A DNA stretch of 64,000 nt from Polytrichum commune (taxonomy: Eukaryota > Streptophyta > Polytrichopsida > Polytrichales > Polytrichaceae): NCBI GenBank assembly GCA_950295325.1, contig OX485803.1, forward strand, positions 67,223,554 to 67,287,553, read 5' to 3'. Position numbers and translations under genes: made by a program. Positions 37,887-49,100 of this stretch are shown here, one piece after another. Under the pieces are notes generated by a model. It saw only the letters and a list, made by a program, of their open reading frames with translations, had not been told where the DNA came from and made no database searches. Position 1 is the stretch's first letter, and each line of letters opens with the position of its first letter.

Positions 37887-38253
37887 ATAGATAGAAACGC
37901 CAACCCCTTTCAAGCAAGGGGCCGGCGTGAATAGAGTGTCCGTTCGTAATGCCAATGACCCGATGCCCGCTGGACAAGGGGACATTGGGACAATACTACT
38001 CTCCCCTTTCGAGGATGGACACTATAGTGACACACTATACAAGTTCCTAGCTAGCCACTAGTGTCTTGAAGATACCGGACATGGTATCCCCCCAAAGGGC
38101 TTTGAGGTACCCATACAACAAGGTCCAAGGACCCCCAACCATAGTTGGGTGGACTAAGGTGGTGAGCACCACGCCAGTATGGGGAATAGAACCCACAACC
38201 TCCTCATTGGGGGCCATGAGCCCTAACTACCAAGCCAAGGCCCGTGGTGCCTT
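37887..38253 (-). mobile_element. SINE-B: tRNA-derived SINE with perfect 13-bp target duplication
   Basis: The minus strand begins TAAGGCACCACGGGCCTTGG and carries TGGCTTGGTAGTTAGGG (A box) and GTGGGTTCTATTCCCC (B box) with normal tRNA spacing. It ends with a short CTATCTAT-like tail. The 13-bp sequence AAACGTGAATTAG flanks both ends exactly (37874-37886 and 38254-38266). Total element 367 bp. Internal pol III boxes, tail and duplication together make SINE identity strong. I see no second copy in this window. Confidence 0.85.
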
Positions 38254-38266
38254 AAACGTGAATTAG

Positions 38267-38901
38267 TTTCTTATGGTTGATTTAATAAGAATGAGCGATG
38301 AATCGATCTACAAAGGCGGATTTATAGTGCACCCTTTGGTGGGAAGTCTTAGGAAACGAAACCCGGGATCAAGGTGTGATTCCAAACCTTTAAGACGATA
38401 GAATGGCGGTCACAAGGCAGGCGTGGGCAAGAGGGAAATGTTGCATACATGCATATCTCTCATTTGTGAATCAAGAAATGCCTTGAAACAATATGAAGGT
38501 CGGAGATTGTTTTTTGAAGGTGAATTTGCCTGAAGCATAGTTCACCACGATATTGATTAATGCATTGTCATAGCGAGGTGTGGGATCACATGTCCATGGT
38601 GACCTCATGATAATGTACACTTCTAGACCTAGATCTCACCATCCTTGTGCATTGATAAGGGCAACTCGTGGATGGAATTTTTGTCTTGTGGGAAGATGAA
38701 ATTGTCCAATCATGTTTCCTATCATACACTTAGCAAAAAATGGAGTGAGTTCCTTCAACAAAAGTCCTCTAAGAAAATGACAAAGTGTGGTTGTTGGGAC
38801 TCAAACCATTGTGGGATGCCTTAAGCCCCCAATGAATGTGATGAGTTCCTAAGTCTACTCGGGGAACGCAAGGCAACTCCACGTCACCCACCTACATCAC
38901 T
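38267..38901. other. Intergenic, no gene seen
   Basis: Holds one family A end fragment near 38430-38480 (GGGAAATGTTGCATACATGC then ATATCTCTCA). Confidence 0.4.
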
Positions 38902-39123
38902 TACACTAAATATGATATTTAGAGTGACTTATTGTTCAGAGTTACATGTTCCTATATATTTGTACTATTAATGTGTTTTTTTAACCGAGTAAAGATGTTA
39001 ATGTTCTATAGTGTCCAAACAACCAATTTGACCATGGTTGGTAAAAAATTAGATGCACAATAGACAATTATAGCAAATAGTAAGTCCAAATAGTAAGTCA
39101 CACTAAATATCATATTTAGTGTA
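38902..39123. mobile_element. Family C foldback element, well preserved
   Basis: TACACTAAATATGATATTTA then GAGTGACTTATTGTTC on the left. AATAGTAAGTCACACTAAAT then ATCATATTTAGTGTA on the right. 222 bp. Confidence 0.65.
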
Positions 39124-39639
39124 CTTGCATAGGTCCATGGCTTGGATGATAATTTGGATGACATTTCCTTGTGGATGTGAAAGTGACTCGGGGTGTCCCC
39201 CAAAAACATTTCTCGGGAATATTGGCACATCATCCATATATTGGCCACAACACCCCCAATCTCGCGAAAGTAGCCCAATGGTCATCTTGAGTAAATAGAC
39301 GTAGTGCTTATCACATCCAATGTGTCAATATTTCATTGTGTGCAATGTTTTGGTATTATAGACGTGATCAAAAAACCAAGGGGATCGCTTTTTCCAAAAG
39401 AAATTGAAGATGCTTAAAAACATGAAACATTGTTTGGAAACATGCTTTCGATGTATATGTGGGTGCATGTCCAGGGGCATTCATATACAATCTTGCATTG
39501 TTCTTTATTGCCCCAAATCACAAATTGGAGCGCAACGAAAACACTAACACAATAGAACATTACAACATCGGTTCAATGTTATAGCGTAGCATTATTAAAA
39601 TGAAACATTAGGTACTAGTGTTACATTTTTCAGGGATGC
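39124..39639. other. Intergenic, no gene seen
   Basis: No recognisable feature. Confidence 0.4.
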
Positions 39640-39850
39640 GCTAACTCTCACGTGAATTTGAACTTGTTGGCCCTACCCTACTCAAGAATCCTCTTACTGC
39701 AAGGTGGGGTTTACTACCTACCTTGCGGTGGGTTGGCTCATGGCTTCCTACCTACCTACCTACCTACCTACTTTTCTTTCTTTATCTTTTCTTTTCCCCC
39801 CCCATCAAGTAGAGAGAATATTTCACAATAGGAAATGAACCAATGAACTT
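39640..39850 (-). mobile_element. SINE-A family copy with distal module, minus orientation
   Basis: Read on the minus strand: GGTTCATTTCCTATTGTGAA at the B-box end, ATATTCTCTCTACTTGATGG, a purine-rich and TAGG-repeat spacer, then CCCACCGCAAGGTAGGTAGT and GAGGATTCTTGAGTAGGGTA. The order matches 1862-2120 in reverse. The head upstream of the B box is missing. Confidence 0.5.
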
Positions 39851-40133
39851 GACACATCAACCACCACCATGGTAAATTATGCTTGAACAATTATTATTAT
39901 TATTTTTTGGTTTTGAAAACCTTGACATTACAGGTCTTCATAGTGAACACAATCGAGATTGGCCTAGGTATACGGAATCTTCTATCTCCGCCATTCCCAC
40001 AAGACTCACTTACAATAAGCCCCCCCCCCCCCCCCTCCCCCTTGAGAAACCCTTGGCGCCTGAAGTTGGTGTGTCCTCAAGTCACAAGGAGCTACACCTA
40101 CTGAAATGACGTGGATGGAGCACCGGGTTAGGG

Positions 40134-40376
40134 TGGGAGAGAGAGAGGGAATTATCGTATATGAACATATCTCTAATTCACTCAACACAAAACCCTAAAT
40201 CAACATCCAACCTAGAGGTTGTTTTTTTGGTTGATTTGGTACTGAAATTAGGTTTAAAGATCTTGAACTAGTCTACATGTGGTCATTTGAGATGAATCGG
40301 CAACAAACTTCTAGGGGGTCAAAGTTTTTTTAATTGGATGGATGAGAAATACGCTTTTATATGATCTCTCTCTCTC
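40134..40376. mobile_element. Family A MITE-like element (copy 5)
   Basis: Left GAGAGAGAGAGGGAATTATC then TATCTCTAATTCACTC. Right TTGGATGGATGAGAAATACG then ATGATCTCTCTCTCT. The core in the middle is GATCTTGAACTAGTCTACAT. The element directly abuts a family D copy. Confidence 0.6.
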
Positions 40377-40606
40377 GTGGTGTCTATGTAAACCAATCCA
40401 TAGTGGATGAAGCGACTCTAGTAAAGAAAAGACTCCCTTGTAAATTTGAAGGTTGATTCATTCCAGCCGAGCTCCGGTGCACTAGTTTGGGATCTTTGAT
40501 GCTATTTATGGAGTCGTGTTGTCTAAAAGAACCATCTAATACTATAATACAATTCACCGTGTTTTCACCTACGCAGTGGATGAGTTTACGTAGCCACCAC
40601 AAATCA
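40377..40606. mobile_element. Family D MITE-like element (diverged copy)
   Basis: Left GTGGTGTCTATGTAAACCAA then TCCATAGTGGATGAAG. Right GCAGTGGATGAGTTTACGTA then GCCACCACAAATC. The interior has GTTGATTCATTCCAG and GCACTAGTTTGGGATCTTTG, the A/D core. Confidence 0.55.
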
Positions 40607-40627
40607 TAGCATGTTGGGATGGGGTTG

Positions 40628-40716
40628 GGGCGGAACGATCCGTACACTACAATAGTGCCTTGTTGGCAAGGTTACAATCATCCAACAAGGGACCAAATGT
40701 ATGGGTTGGTTCGCCC
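40628..40716. mobile_element. Family G short foldback (copy 2)
   Basis: GGGCGGAACGATCCGTACAC on the left, AATGTATGGGTTGGTTCGCC on the right, 89 bp. Confidence 0.5.
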
Positions 40717-41094
40717 TCCCATTGGGATGGGGGTGAGGTTCCAACACATTTACCCTAGTGTAAAAAAATTGATGGACAAATAGATCCCGATGATGGCCCA
40801 TGTGTGAGAGAGCGAGTCCGAACAATGATATGATATACCTTATACAGTATCATGCACGCATGTCGTGGTATCTTTCCCGCATGTAAGTTAAGTTCCACTA
40901 ATGCAACATACATGGACCGGCGCGTGGCATGCAAGTGACACATGTGAAGCTCACCGGTCTATATATTAAAAAAATCGATAAAAAAAGGCTCATTCAACAC
41001 CTACTACTAAGGTGGGTGACTCTTAAATGGTTATTTTTTCCTTGACTTAGCGAACTCCTTGTAGGATATGAAACCACACAATTAGGGCCCGTTC

Positions 41095-41383
41095 ACATGG
41101 GGTCTCACAAGTCCCACTCATGTTAGCAAGTCTCAACATGGAGGCGAAGTCCCAACTTGTGAGACTCGAGTAAGCAGTAAAACATGGTCAACTCTCATTG
41201 ACGTCAGATGTTGATTAGTTTAGGTAAAAACTTTCATGGGACTTGGGTTGAGAGTTGGGTCTAGCTATTTGTTTGACCTAACTCGCAACAGAAGTCCCAA
41301 GCCTTGCCTTTGAAAAGTGTTGCCATGTAGGCATCCGTGTCGTAGTTGGGACTTAGGGCTTGGGATCCCGTGTGAACCGGCCC
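41095..41383. mobile_element. Family J: Tourist-like MITE with TTA target duplication, 289 bp
   Basis: Termini GGGCCCGTTCACATGGGGTC and TGGGATCCCGTGTGAACCGG then CCC. TTA stands directly before (41092-41094) and after (41384-41386). GGGCC termini and a TTA duplication are typical of PIF/Harbinger-derived Tourist MITEs. No ORF. Confidence 0.85.
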
Positions 41384-41386
41384 TTA

Positions 41387-42827
41387 GTACAAGATGGTTA
41401 GCAATTCCATATCAAGGATGTCGTTGCTTTCCTCGTGGTTCTCGGAGATGATATGGATATCTTACTCACTATCAAAGTGAATATTATTGTGTTTGTTAAA
41501 TGATCACATAAGTTTCTCCAATCAGGTTGACTATTAAACCTAGGATGGTGGTCATAATTTTGACATATAGTCCAATATTTTAAAACCACGTGTCTTTTTG
41601 TATCCATCATTGGAGCCACACCTATGCACATACCACTCAAATGTAGGTGTATGTTTCAAAAAGTAATTGAATGAGGCTTGTCTACCTTACACCTCCTTTC
41701 ACATTCATTACCATGAAGCTAAAAGTTAGAATGGGCAGATTAGATTGTGATGCACTATATTATATGTGTGGGTTGAAAAAGAGGGAGTTACAAAATTTTA
41801 AAACTATAGATATTCAATACAAATTGATAAAATGCTAACATATACATAGATTATATATTTCAACCCACATCAGTACATGTCTTGCAAAACAAATATTCAT
41901 TATAAATTCCTCATTTTGAAAATATAATATTGTGAACTCAAAATCAAAAATGTTACATTGACCATGCTTGTTGTGGTATGTCAAGAATACATTGGACCAC
42001 AATAATAGGTGTGAGAGGTTAACTTTAGACTTACTCTCTATCCATCCATTTGTCCATTAATCCATCCATCCATCACAAGGCGGGTTCATCCATGTCAGGA
42101 TGAATGCTGGTATCCATGCAATGGGCACATGTATAACTTAGCCTAGGTGACGGTTGGTTACATCAAGTTGGAATTTGTCAATATAAAATTATGTCGAGTC
42201 AAGCCTTTTTGTATAAGTGTATTGAATGACGGACTTCTTTATTGGCTACAGTCTACTACTTATTTCGACATGGGCTTGTCATTGTTCAACTCCAACATGT
42301 AAAAAACCTTTGTGTTTATGTAATGGGGCCCATCCAAGTTCTTGCTTTATGAGAGTTTTGGTTTCATACCACCTACACATGAGATAATACTAAAAACATG
42401 TTTCCCCTATAGATTGGTTATCGATGTAACCCAACTCAGTCTTACTAGATTGATTTGGTGTTCCTGACCTTGAATTAGGGTTAATCGAGTTACGAGTAAC
42501 AACATTTGGGATCTCCGACAATAATTATCGGTTTTACGTTTCCCTCCCCCAATTTGCCCTCCCTCTTAGTAGGTTTTATAAACATCCATCCGTTTACATA
42601 ACATTATTAATAAGCTAGATGACATTTATTTTAGTTTTTCAAAGAAAGAGGTGGCGATGAAAACTCTATTAAAGTATAGTGGTTTGTTGAGAACTCTACA
42701 ATACATGACATGAGTGCTCCATGTAAACATGGAGTCTTGGAATTAAAGGAGAAAGTTGCTTTCCCTATACATGATGCCACGGAACTTAACCAATGAGATG
42801 AGTAGTGGTACGTACGAGCAATTGGGT
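41387..42827. other. Intergenic, one array-M-like unit, no gene seen
   Basis: At about 42,390-42,600 lies a single unit like those of the 28.2-kb array (CCCCTATAGATTGGTTATCG ... TTACTAGATTGATTTGGTG). Elsewhere AT-rich, including a CATC-repeat near 42.04-42.08 kb. Confidence 0.4.
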
Positions 42828-43141
42828 GAGGGGGAATTGTTGCATACTCACAAGAAGCACCTCTCATCCATCCATGAAAATGAAACTACCCCCTTGGTAC
42901 ATGCTTTTGGTCAATTCATATGAACTTTTGTAAAACCTAAGTAGTTGGAGGAGGGTGGGGACAAGGGTGTCGAAGTTGATACAAGGAGCACTCAAGTTGT
43001 GTATTGTAAATTATCATGGTTTTAAAACTGGAGCCTCTTTCTTTGGAAAGATACCATCATGTAACACCTTAGTAAGTTATGTTCCATAGCATTTTTGATG
43101 GATGAATGAGAGGTACACTTGTATGCAACAATTACCCCCTC
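42828..43141. mobile_element. Family A MITE-like element (copy 6)
   Basis: Left GAGGGGGAATTGTTGCATAC then CACCTCTCATCCATCCATG. Right GATGGATGAATGAGAGGTAC then ACTTGTATGCAACAATTACC. The ends are well preserved and the interior is diverged. Confidence 0.6.
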
Positions 43142-43423
43142 GTTGAGTGATTGTTGTGATGAGTTGGTACATTCCGACTCATCACTAAGTTAGCACATTC
43201 GATGCACCATTTTAACTTGCACAAACTACCTTTTCGTCATCGTCATGTCCTATCATCACCACCGCACTAACCAAATAAAATTATCACACTATTAGCGATT
43301 GGTCTTCAGTCGAGGTGCCAAATTGCGTCATTTTGGATGCACAAAAAGGTTCCCCTATGGCCGGCTTGCCTTTGCAAATTACGATGTATGGAATGATACT
43401 CTTGTCACTTTTGGGTGGAGGGG

Positions 43424-43688
43424 GCGAGAGGGGGAAATTGCATACGGCTGGATACTTCTCATTCATCCAACGAAAAAGTTCTAAGAATAAACCAACAAAA
43501 GCACTTTGATGAAATAATGTGCAGCATGGAGGCTACCAATGGAAGTTGATTTGACACTTGAGTTAGCCTCAAAGACCGTGAATTATTAGACAAAGATGCA
43601 TTTGAGATGGGTTGATCACATACCTATATAGAGCATGCCTTTAACGTGGATGGATGAGATGTACATTTAAATGCAACACTTTTCTCTT
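43424..43688. mobile_element. Family A MITE-like element (copy 7)
   Basis: Left GGGGGAAATTGCATACGGCT then CTTCTCATTCATCCAACG. Right GTGGATGGATGAGATGTACA then TTTAAATGCAACAC. The core in the middle is CTCAAAGACCGTGAATTATT. Confidence 0.6.
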
Positions 43689-43792
43689 ATCAGTCCAGAA
43701 GAATCAACTCATCAACTATTTCATAACGACTGTCATGGGTATGCAGTAAAAACACATCCCTCCCAATTTTGTGAGTAGTTCATTCTTGATTT

Positions 43793-43875
43793 GGGTGAAT
43801 TAACCCATACACTTGTTCCTTGTCGGATGCCTAAACCCCTGCCTCCAAGGAACCAATGTAGAGGTTGGTTCACCC
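43793..43875. mobile_element. Family G short foldback (copy 3)
   Basis: GGGTGAATTAACCCATACAC then TGTTCCTTGTCGGATGCC on the left, GTAGAGGTTGGTTCACCC on the right. 83 bp. Confidence 0.5.
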
Positions 43876-44537
43876 CAACCTTCATTCCCAATGATGTCCT
43901 TAGATTAAACCGGAGGTCAAAGACACCAAACTAGGTCAAACAAAAAAAACCCTAGACTACATAATGTTTCTTTGCGTGTTTTACCCTTTCCCCAAGTCAA
44001 GTTAGGTGTCACACAACTTACGAGGACCACCTTCAATAGGAGGCAATGACACGTGTCCATTGCCATGCTCAGTGAACCCCGCCTCAAATTCATATATGAG
44101 TTGCGGCTATGATCAAAAGTGAAATGTCCCTCATTTTTGCCCACCTTCGGTTGGCATCCCTCTAGGACTGGGCACATCGCTTGGACTTCCACAACCCAGG
44201 CTGCCCTTGGAGGACGTGGGGTGCAACCATATAAGGTAAAAATATGAGCACATTAATAAATATTTGTAGTAAAAACACATATATTTTACTGCTAGGTAAA
44301 ACACATGTAATGTTTCATTGCGTTAGGGTAAAACTAGTATGCGTTTTTACTATGCTATGCAACCTGCGTGGTGGTTTGCCTCGTCTATAACATGGATTTA
44401 GCTGCACATTACCACCGCCACCCAACTGACTGCCCGACCTCCAAAGCTACTGCTTGCAGCGAAAGCAACCCATTTTTGGACCATGTGATCTCTTTCACAC
44501 AAAGCTTCCCATCAACTTAACATATCATGACGCTGAG
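43876..44537. other. Intergenic, no gene seen
   Basis: No recognised feature. A minus-strand open frame of about 90 codons has no domain. Confidence 0.4.
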
Positions 44538-44760
44538 TACATTATTTTGTCTAATTAGTGTGGGTTACCCGTTGGAATTACACATTGCTATAACATTTTA
44601 CTGTGAGTGTCATTTTTTACCCACATAACATATAGGTAGGTAGTATGCACACCGAAGAATATGAAATTACTTAGTTGGTAAGAAACGATCCTCTCAGTAG
44701 AGTGTTACAGCAATGCGTAACTCCAAATGGTAACCCACACTAATTAGGCAAAATGGTGTA
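44538..44760. mobile_element. Family K foldback element (copy 2), 223 bp
   Basis: Termini TACATTATTTTGTCTAATTA and TAATTAGGCAAAATGGTGTA, with inner GTGTGGGTTACCCGTTGGAA and its inverse CTCCAAATGGTAACCCACAC. Confidence 0.65.
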
Positions 44761-45185
44761 GCTTTAACTTACTGAGTGAGCAGAGTGTTATCGCGGGTCA
44801 CACTATTATGCCTAATCAATGTAACCACCCACCTTAAATGGCCCAGCAAGCAGGACTCACTCACACTAGCTACATACATACCCGGGCACCTACCTGTTGG
44901 GCAGGACAGTCGAAGAAGAGGCGTAAAGAAAGAACGAAAAGAAAAGGAAGAGCCAACGAAAGGAAAGGAAAGAAAAGGACATTATTTCCGTGCCTCAAGT
45001 TGAACAATGTATACACATTCAAAGGGGCCGGCACGGAATTTGGAGTGAGTACTATCTTACTACATAACTTGGGAGGCTGAGAAATTAAGTTGCGAGAATT
45101 GACTGACGTAGACTCATGATGCATCACTACATACATACAACACACACACACATACATACTGGTGGTCAGAAGAAAAATCATTGGC

Positions 45186-45412
45186 TAGGGATTCATGGCG
45201 TTTGTGAAAACTCATCCATTGTGGAGTTATATCGAAGCTTGTCAATAAATGACTATTTTGAGACGATTCGATTTCAAAGTAGCATCAAAGACAACGAATT
45301 AGTGTGGTGAAGTCTAGATTGAATGAATCGGTCCTCAACCTTATAGGGGACTTGGTTTTTTTGTTTTTTGTTTTTTGTCATAGCCCCTCCATCCATGATG
45401 GATGCTATTGAT
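45186..45412. mobile_element. Family D MITE-like element (degraded copy)
   Basis: Left TAGGGATTCATGGCGTTTGT then CTCATCCATTGTGGAG. The interior has GAATGAATCGGTCCTCAACC then TTATAGGGGAC, the core in inverse orientation. The right end is only partly preserved (CCATCCATGATGGATGC). Confidence 0.4.
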
Positions 45413-46199
45413 CTTGAACCGAAATCATCAAGGTGAGTATACACTTAACTTAAAGATCACTGCCTACCTACCTACGTGCCGATATAATGGGTGGTTAGAA
45501 TGAATCATCAGGATAGTATGTAAGAAAGTAGAAAATTGATTTGACTTAAAGATTGGCTAGTTCGTTGAATTTGAAGAGTGTGGCCCACACCATCCACCCC
45601 GGAAATATGTGTTTGGTGCCACAGGTACATCAGCAAGCGAGACTAGGAAGGAGCTAAAAATATGCACTCCCTCCCTCATGTTGCTACTCACACAACTTAC
45701 ATAGGGAGGCAGGCATGCAGGAAGGCATAGAAACGAAAGGAGAAAGGGCAGGTGGAGTGGAGGAGTCTCCCTCTTGAGAGACTCCACCGTTGATCTTGAA
45801 ACTGCGATTGTTGCTGCAAGTGAACGACTGAGGGAGAACGGTGAGCGAGCTTATGGCAACAAGTTAACGATTGAGGGAAAATAGGGAGCGAGCTTATGGG
45901 TGGGGGTGGGTTGGTGTAGTGGGGTTTGGGTGCGTGAATGTAAGAAGTATATGAGTGCTTATTATTGTTGGTTGTTGTTACTGTGCATAGGGGTAGGGAG
46001 AGAGGAAGGGGGGGGGTTTACTTACACTTATAATGTGCGGTTTATAGGTACATATATAGGTAGGGGAATATGGAAACAGAAGAAAGGGGAAGGGAAAGAA
46101 GAAGCTCCTGATGCTGCTCACACGGAAGGACGGAGGAAAAGGGCAGGCAGTGGCAGTGGTGTCAGAGTGTAAGTAGGTGGGTACTCCATACATATACTA
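45413..46199. other. Intergenic to promoter-proximal sequence
   Basis: GC content and purine runs rise towards 46 kb. No gene was recognised. It may include distal promoter sequence of the gene whose coding region starts at 50,075. Confidence 0.35.
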
Positions 46200-49100
46200 C
46201 TACAGACACACGGCACAAACTTCCACCCTCCTCCGACCTCCTCCCACTCCTCTTCCCTTTGTCCTTTGCATCCCACACACAATACTTACATCCCCCACAC
46301 CCAGCAGAGTGCGCGCACACACACGAACACAGAGAGAGGGAGAGGGGGAGAGAGAGAGAGGAAACAGAGGAGGCCACACACACACACACGCACATCGAAG
46401 ATTGCAAAAGTTGCAAACTTTACCGGCAGAAGGAAGAGGAAGAGGAAGAGGAAGAGGAAGAGGAAGGCTGTCACCACACCAACATGTGATGAGCACAGCG
46501 GAGTGCGATCATTCCCAAGAACGAAGGTTGGAAGCAATTTTATGTGGTTTGTGTGGGTGTTGGGTGTGTGCGGGTTAGGCCTGTTCCGGCAGTTGGTTGG
46601 TTGCAGGGACAGAAGAAGGTATGGCGGAATGGAAGTCGGCTCGCTGGCTGGCTGGCTGGCTTGGTGGTTGCCGAGCTTGGTTGTGTTTTGTGTGTCTTGT
46701 GTGCTTTGGTTGCTGACTTAGGATAACTTAGGCGTTTGTCTTCCTTTCCTTTCCTTTCCTTCCCTGGTTTTGGCTGCATCCCTCCAGGATGAATTTGGGG
46801 CTGTGTGGTTTGCCCTTCTCGTGTTGTGTTGTGTTGTGTTGATGTTGGTGTTTGTGTTGGTGGCCGATCTTATTGCACTCGGTTGGTGGGTTGGTTTTGG
46901 TCTGCCTTGCTTCGCAGCGGATGCATCGATGCAGGAGTTGCGGGGAAGGCCGAAATCGGCAGGGGTGAGTTGGGTTGGGTTAGCGTGGGGGAGGCAAGGC
47001 AAGGCTCCTCTTTCTCTTGGGGAGATCTTGAGGAGGCGGGGATGGTGGGAGAGGGAGGGAGGGAGGGAGGAACATGGAAATTTGCACTTGTGGTTTGTTG
47101 TGTGGTGTGTTGTGTGGTGTGTTGGCTTTGCGGTGACACCGATGCTCGGAGACTGCAAAAGTGCTAACCCACACTCTGTATAGCGAGCGATTCCGGAAGG
47201 GGGATTTACAGTAGACAGTAGAGATAGACCGGGGGATGGGAGGTTCGAAGGAGGTGATGCACTGTACACCACTTTCGAGTTTGGGCGCTCTGCTTAGGTG
47301 TCTTGTCACGTTGCTCTCTTCCTTGACGAGAGAGAGAGAGAGAGAGAGCAGGTGGTTGTTCGCATAATTAGGATGGAAGGACAGGCACAATATGATCGTA
47401 CAAGCTCTCTCTCTCTCTCTCTCGTGCAGGACGCAGGTGTTGCACAAGACATTTTCTGGCAGGATCAGTAGTTTGTTGCTTGTCTGCCGAGAAGGATGAA
47501 GGATGAAGGAAGAGGGATGAGGGGAGAGGAAGAGGAGTATTGTTGTTGTTGCGATGTGCTCTCTTCAGTCTGCGAGGAGTTGGTGCTTTTAGAGTGAGGT
47601 GGTCCTTGATAGGCCAGGCCAACTGCAAGCTTTTGTGAGTGTTTCTCCAAGGCAGTGTTGTGTCGTGGCAGGAAAACATCTAAAGCATTGTGCTTGCTTT
47701 CCTTTCCTTACCTTTCCTTGGCTCGCTTGCTGGTACACAACATGTTGTGTCGCTCGATGTGCAACCAACGGGAGATGGAGATGTAAAGTAGAGAGACAGA
47801 CCTCTCTCCAAAGCTTGCAGTCGAATCGCATTCGGAATTGGGCTGTGGCTCTGGAAATCGTGCAATCTGAGACGTTACAGAGTTCGGGTTGAGCTCGCTC
47901 TCTTCAAAACATTCGGAGCAACTCAACCCAGCCCAACTCAACCCAACCCAACCCAACCCAACGCAACGCAGCGCAGTCGCAGTCGCAGTCGCAGTCTAGC
48001 GATGCATTCCTAAGGAGGAAGCTTGTTGTTGGGGATGGCGTTGATGTTTCTTACGCGGAGAAGATGAACGAGGAAGAGGAAGAGGACGACGACGAGGAAG
48101 CTTGTCGTTGTGTAGGCCGCCTAGCTCCAGAATGCGTCAGCCACGTGCGCATTAAAGTGTGGGTTTTGCCATCGCATCCCGAGCAATCTGTGAAAGGTTT
48201 TGGAATTGGGTTAAGCGTGGCTTTGAGGTTGTGTTGGTCTATCTCAATCATACCAAATTACACGAGTGTCAGTTTCGCAGATTTCTGCAACTTTCTCTCA
48301 TCGGGTAGTGGGATGAGTGCTCGAAGAAGCGTGTCCTCGGGTTCTCATCTTCGCGGAGAAGATGGGGGACGAAGAGGAAGAGGAGGTCTTGGTTTGGTCG
48401 AAGACAGCAATCCATCAATGCTACATGCTTTGAAGAATGAGGAACTTGTGTGAATGTTTGGTTGGTTTGCTTTGGTTTGCTTTCGTGCAGGATTGGTCTT
48501 CGATTTCCATCATTTTCGAGAGCAAGAGAGAGGCAGTGTGGGGAGGGATTAGGGGCGAGTTTGACGTTTGTGCCATTTCCAGCCACTTTGTGATGACTCG
48601 GTCAATAAGGGCAGGGTACGGCAGGGCATGGCCGAGAGTTTGTCGCTAGCATAATGTGTGTGTCCCGGGGGTCCGTCGCACGGGACGATGCATCTGTCGC
48701 AAAATGGACTTTATTGCACTTTGATGCTCCGTGTCGGCATTCCTTGGACATCGTAGATTTCGTTTTTGGTGACATTCGTGTCACCGACAAGGCCCAAAAG
48801 CCATCTCTCTCTCTCTCTGTCTCTCTCTCTCTCTCTCTCTGTGTTTTCTAACCGTGGTTGGGTTACATGCCTTCCATACCGATCTGCCTTTGGTCATTTG
48901 TTTGTGTGTTTCCGATTCCTTGTGGTTCTACTCATCCCGCGGTGAGCATTGGAAGTGCCTACTTGGAGATGACATTTCCCAATTCCGGTGTTTGTAGGCA
49001 TGCGCATGCTTTCTGCTTAGATGAGAAGTTGGCTTTGTTGGCCTTGGCCTACATTTTTGGGTTGCAAGCACCGAACAGATTGGTCAACAGTTTGTGGAAC

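Noticed and set aside
46177..47272. Several overlapping open frames of 80-184 codons on both strands
   Set aside because: The region is purine/pyrimidine skewed and rich in short tandem repeats, so stops are rare in many frames. There are no domains, and most frames lack a true ATG or conflict with one another.
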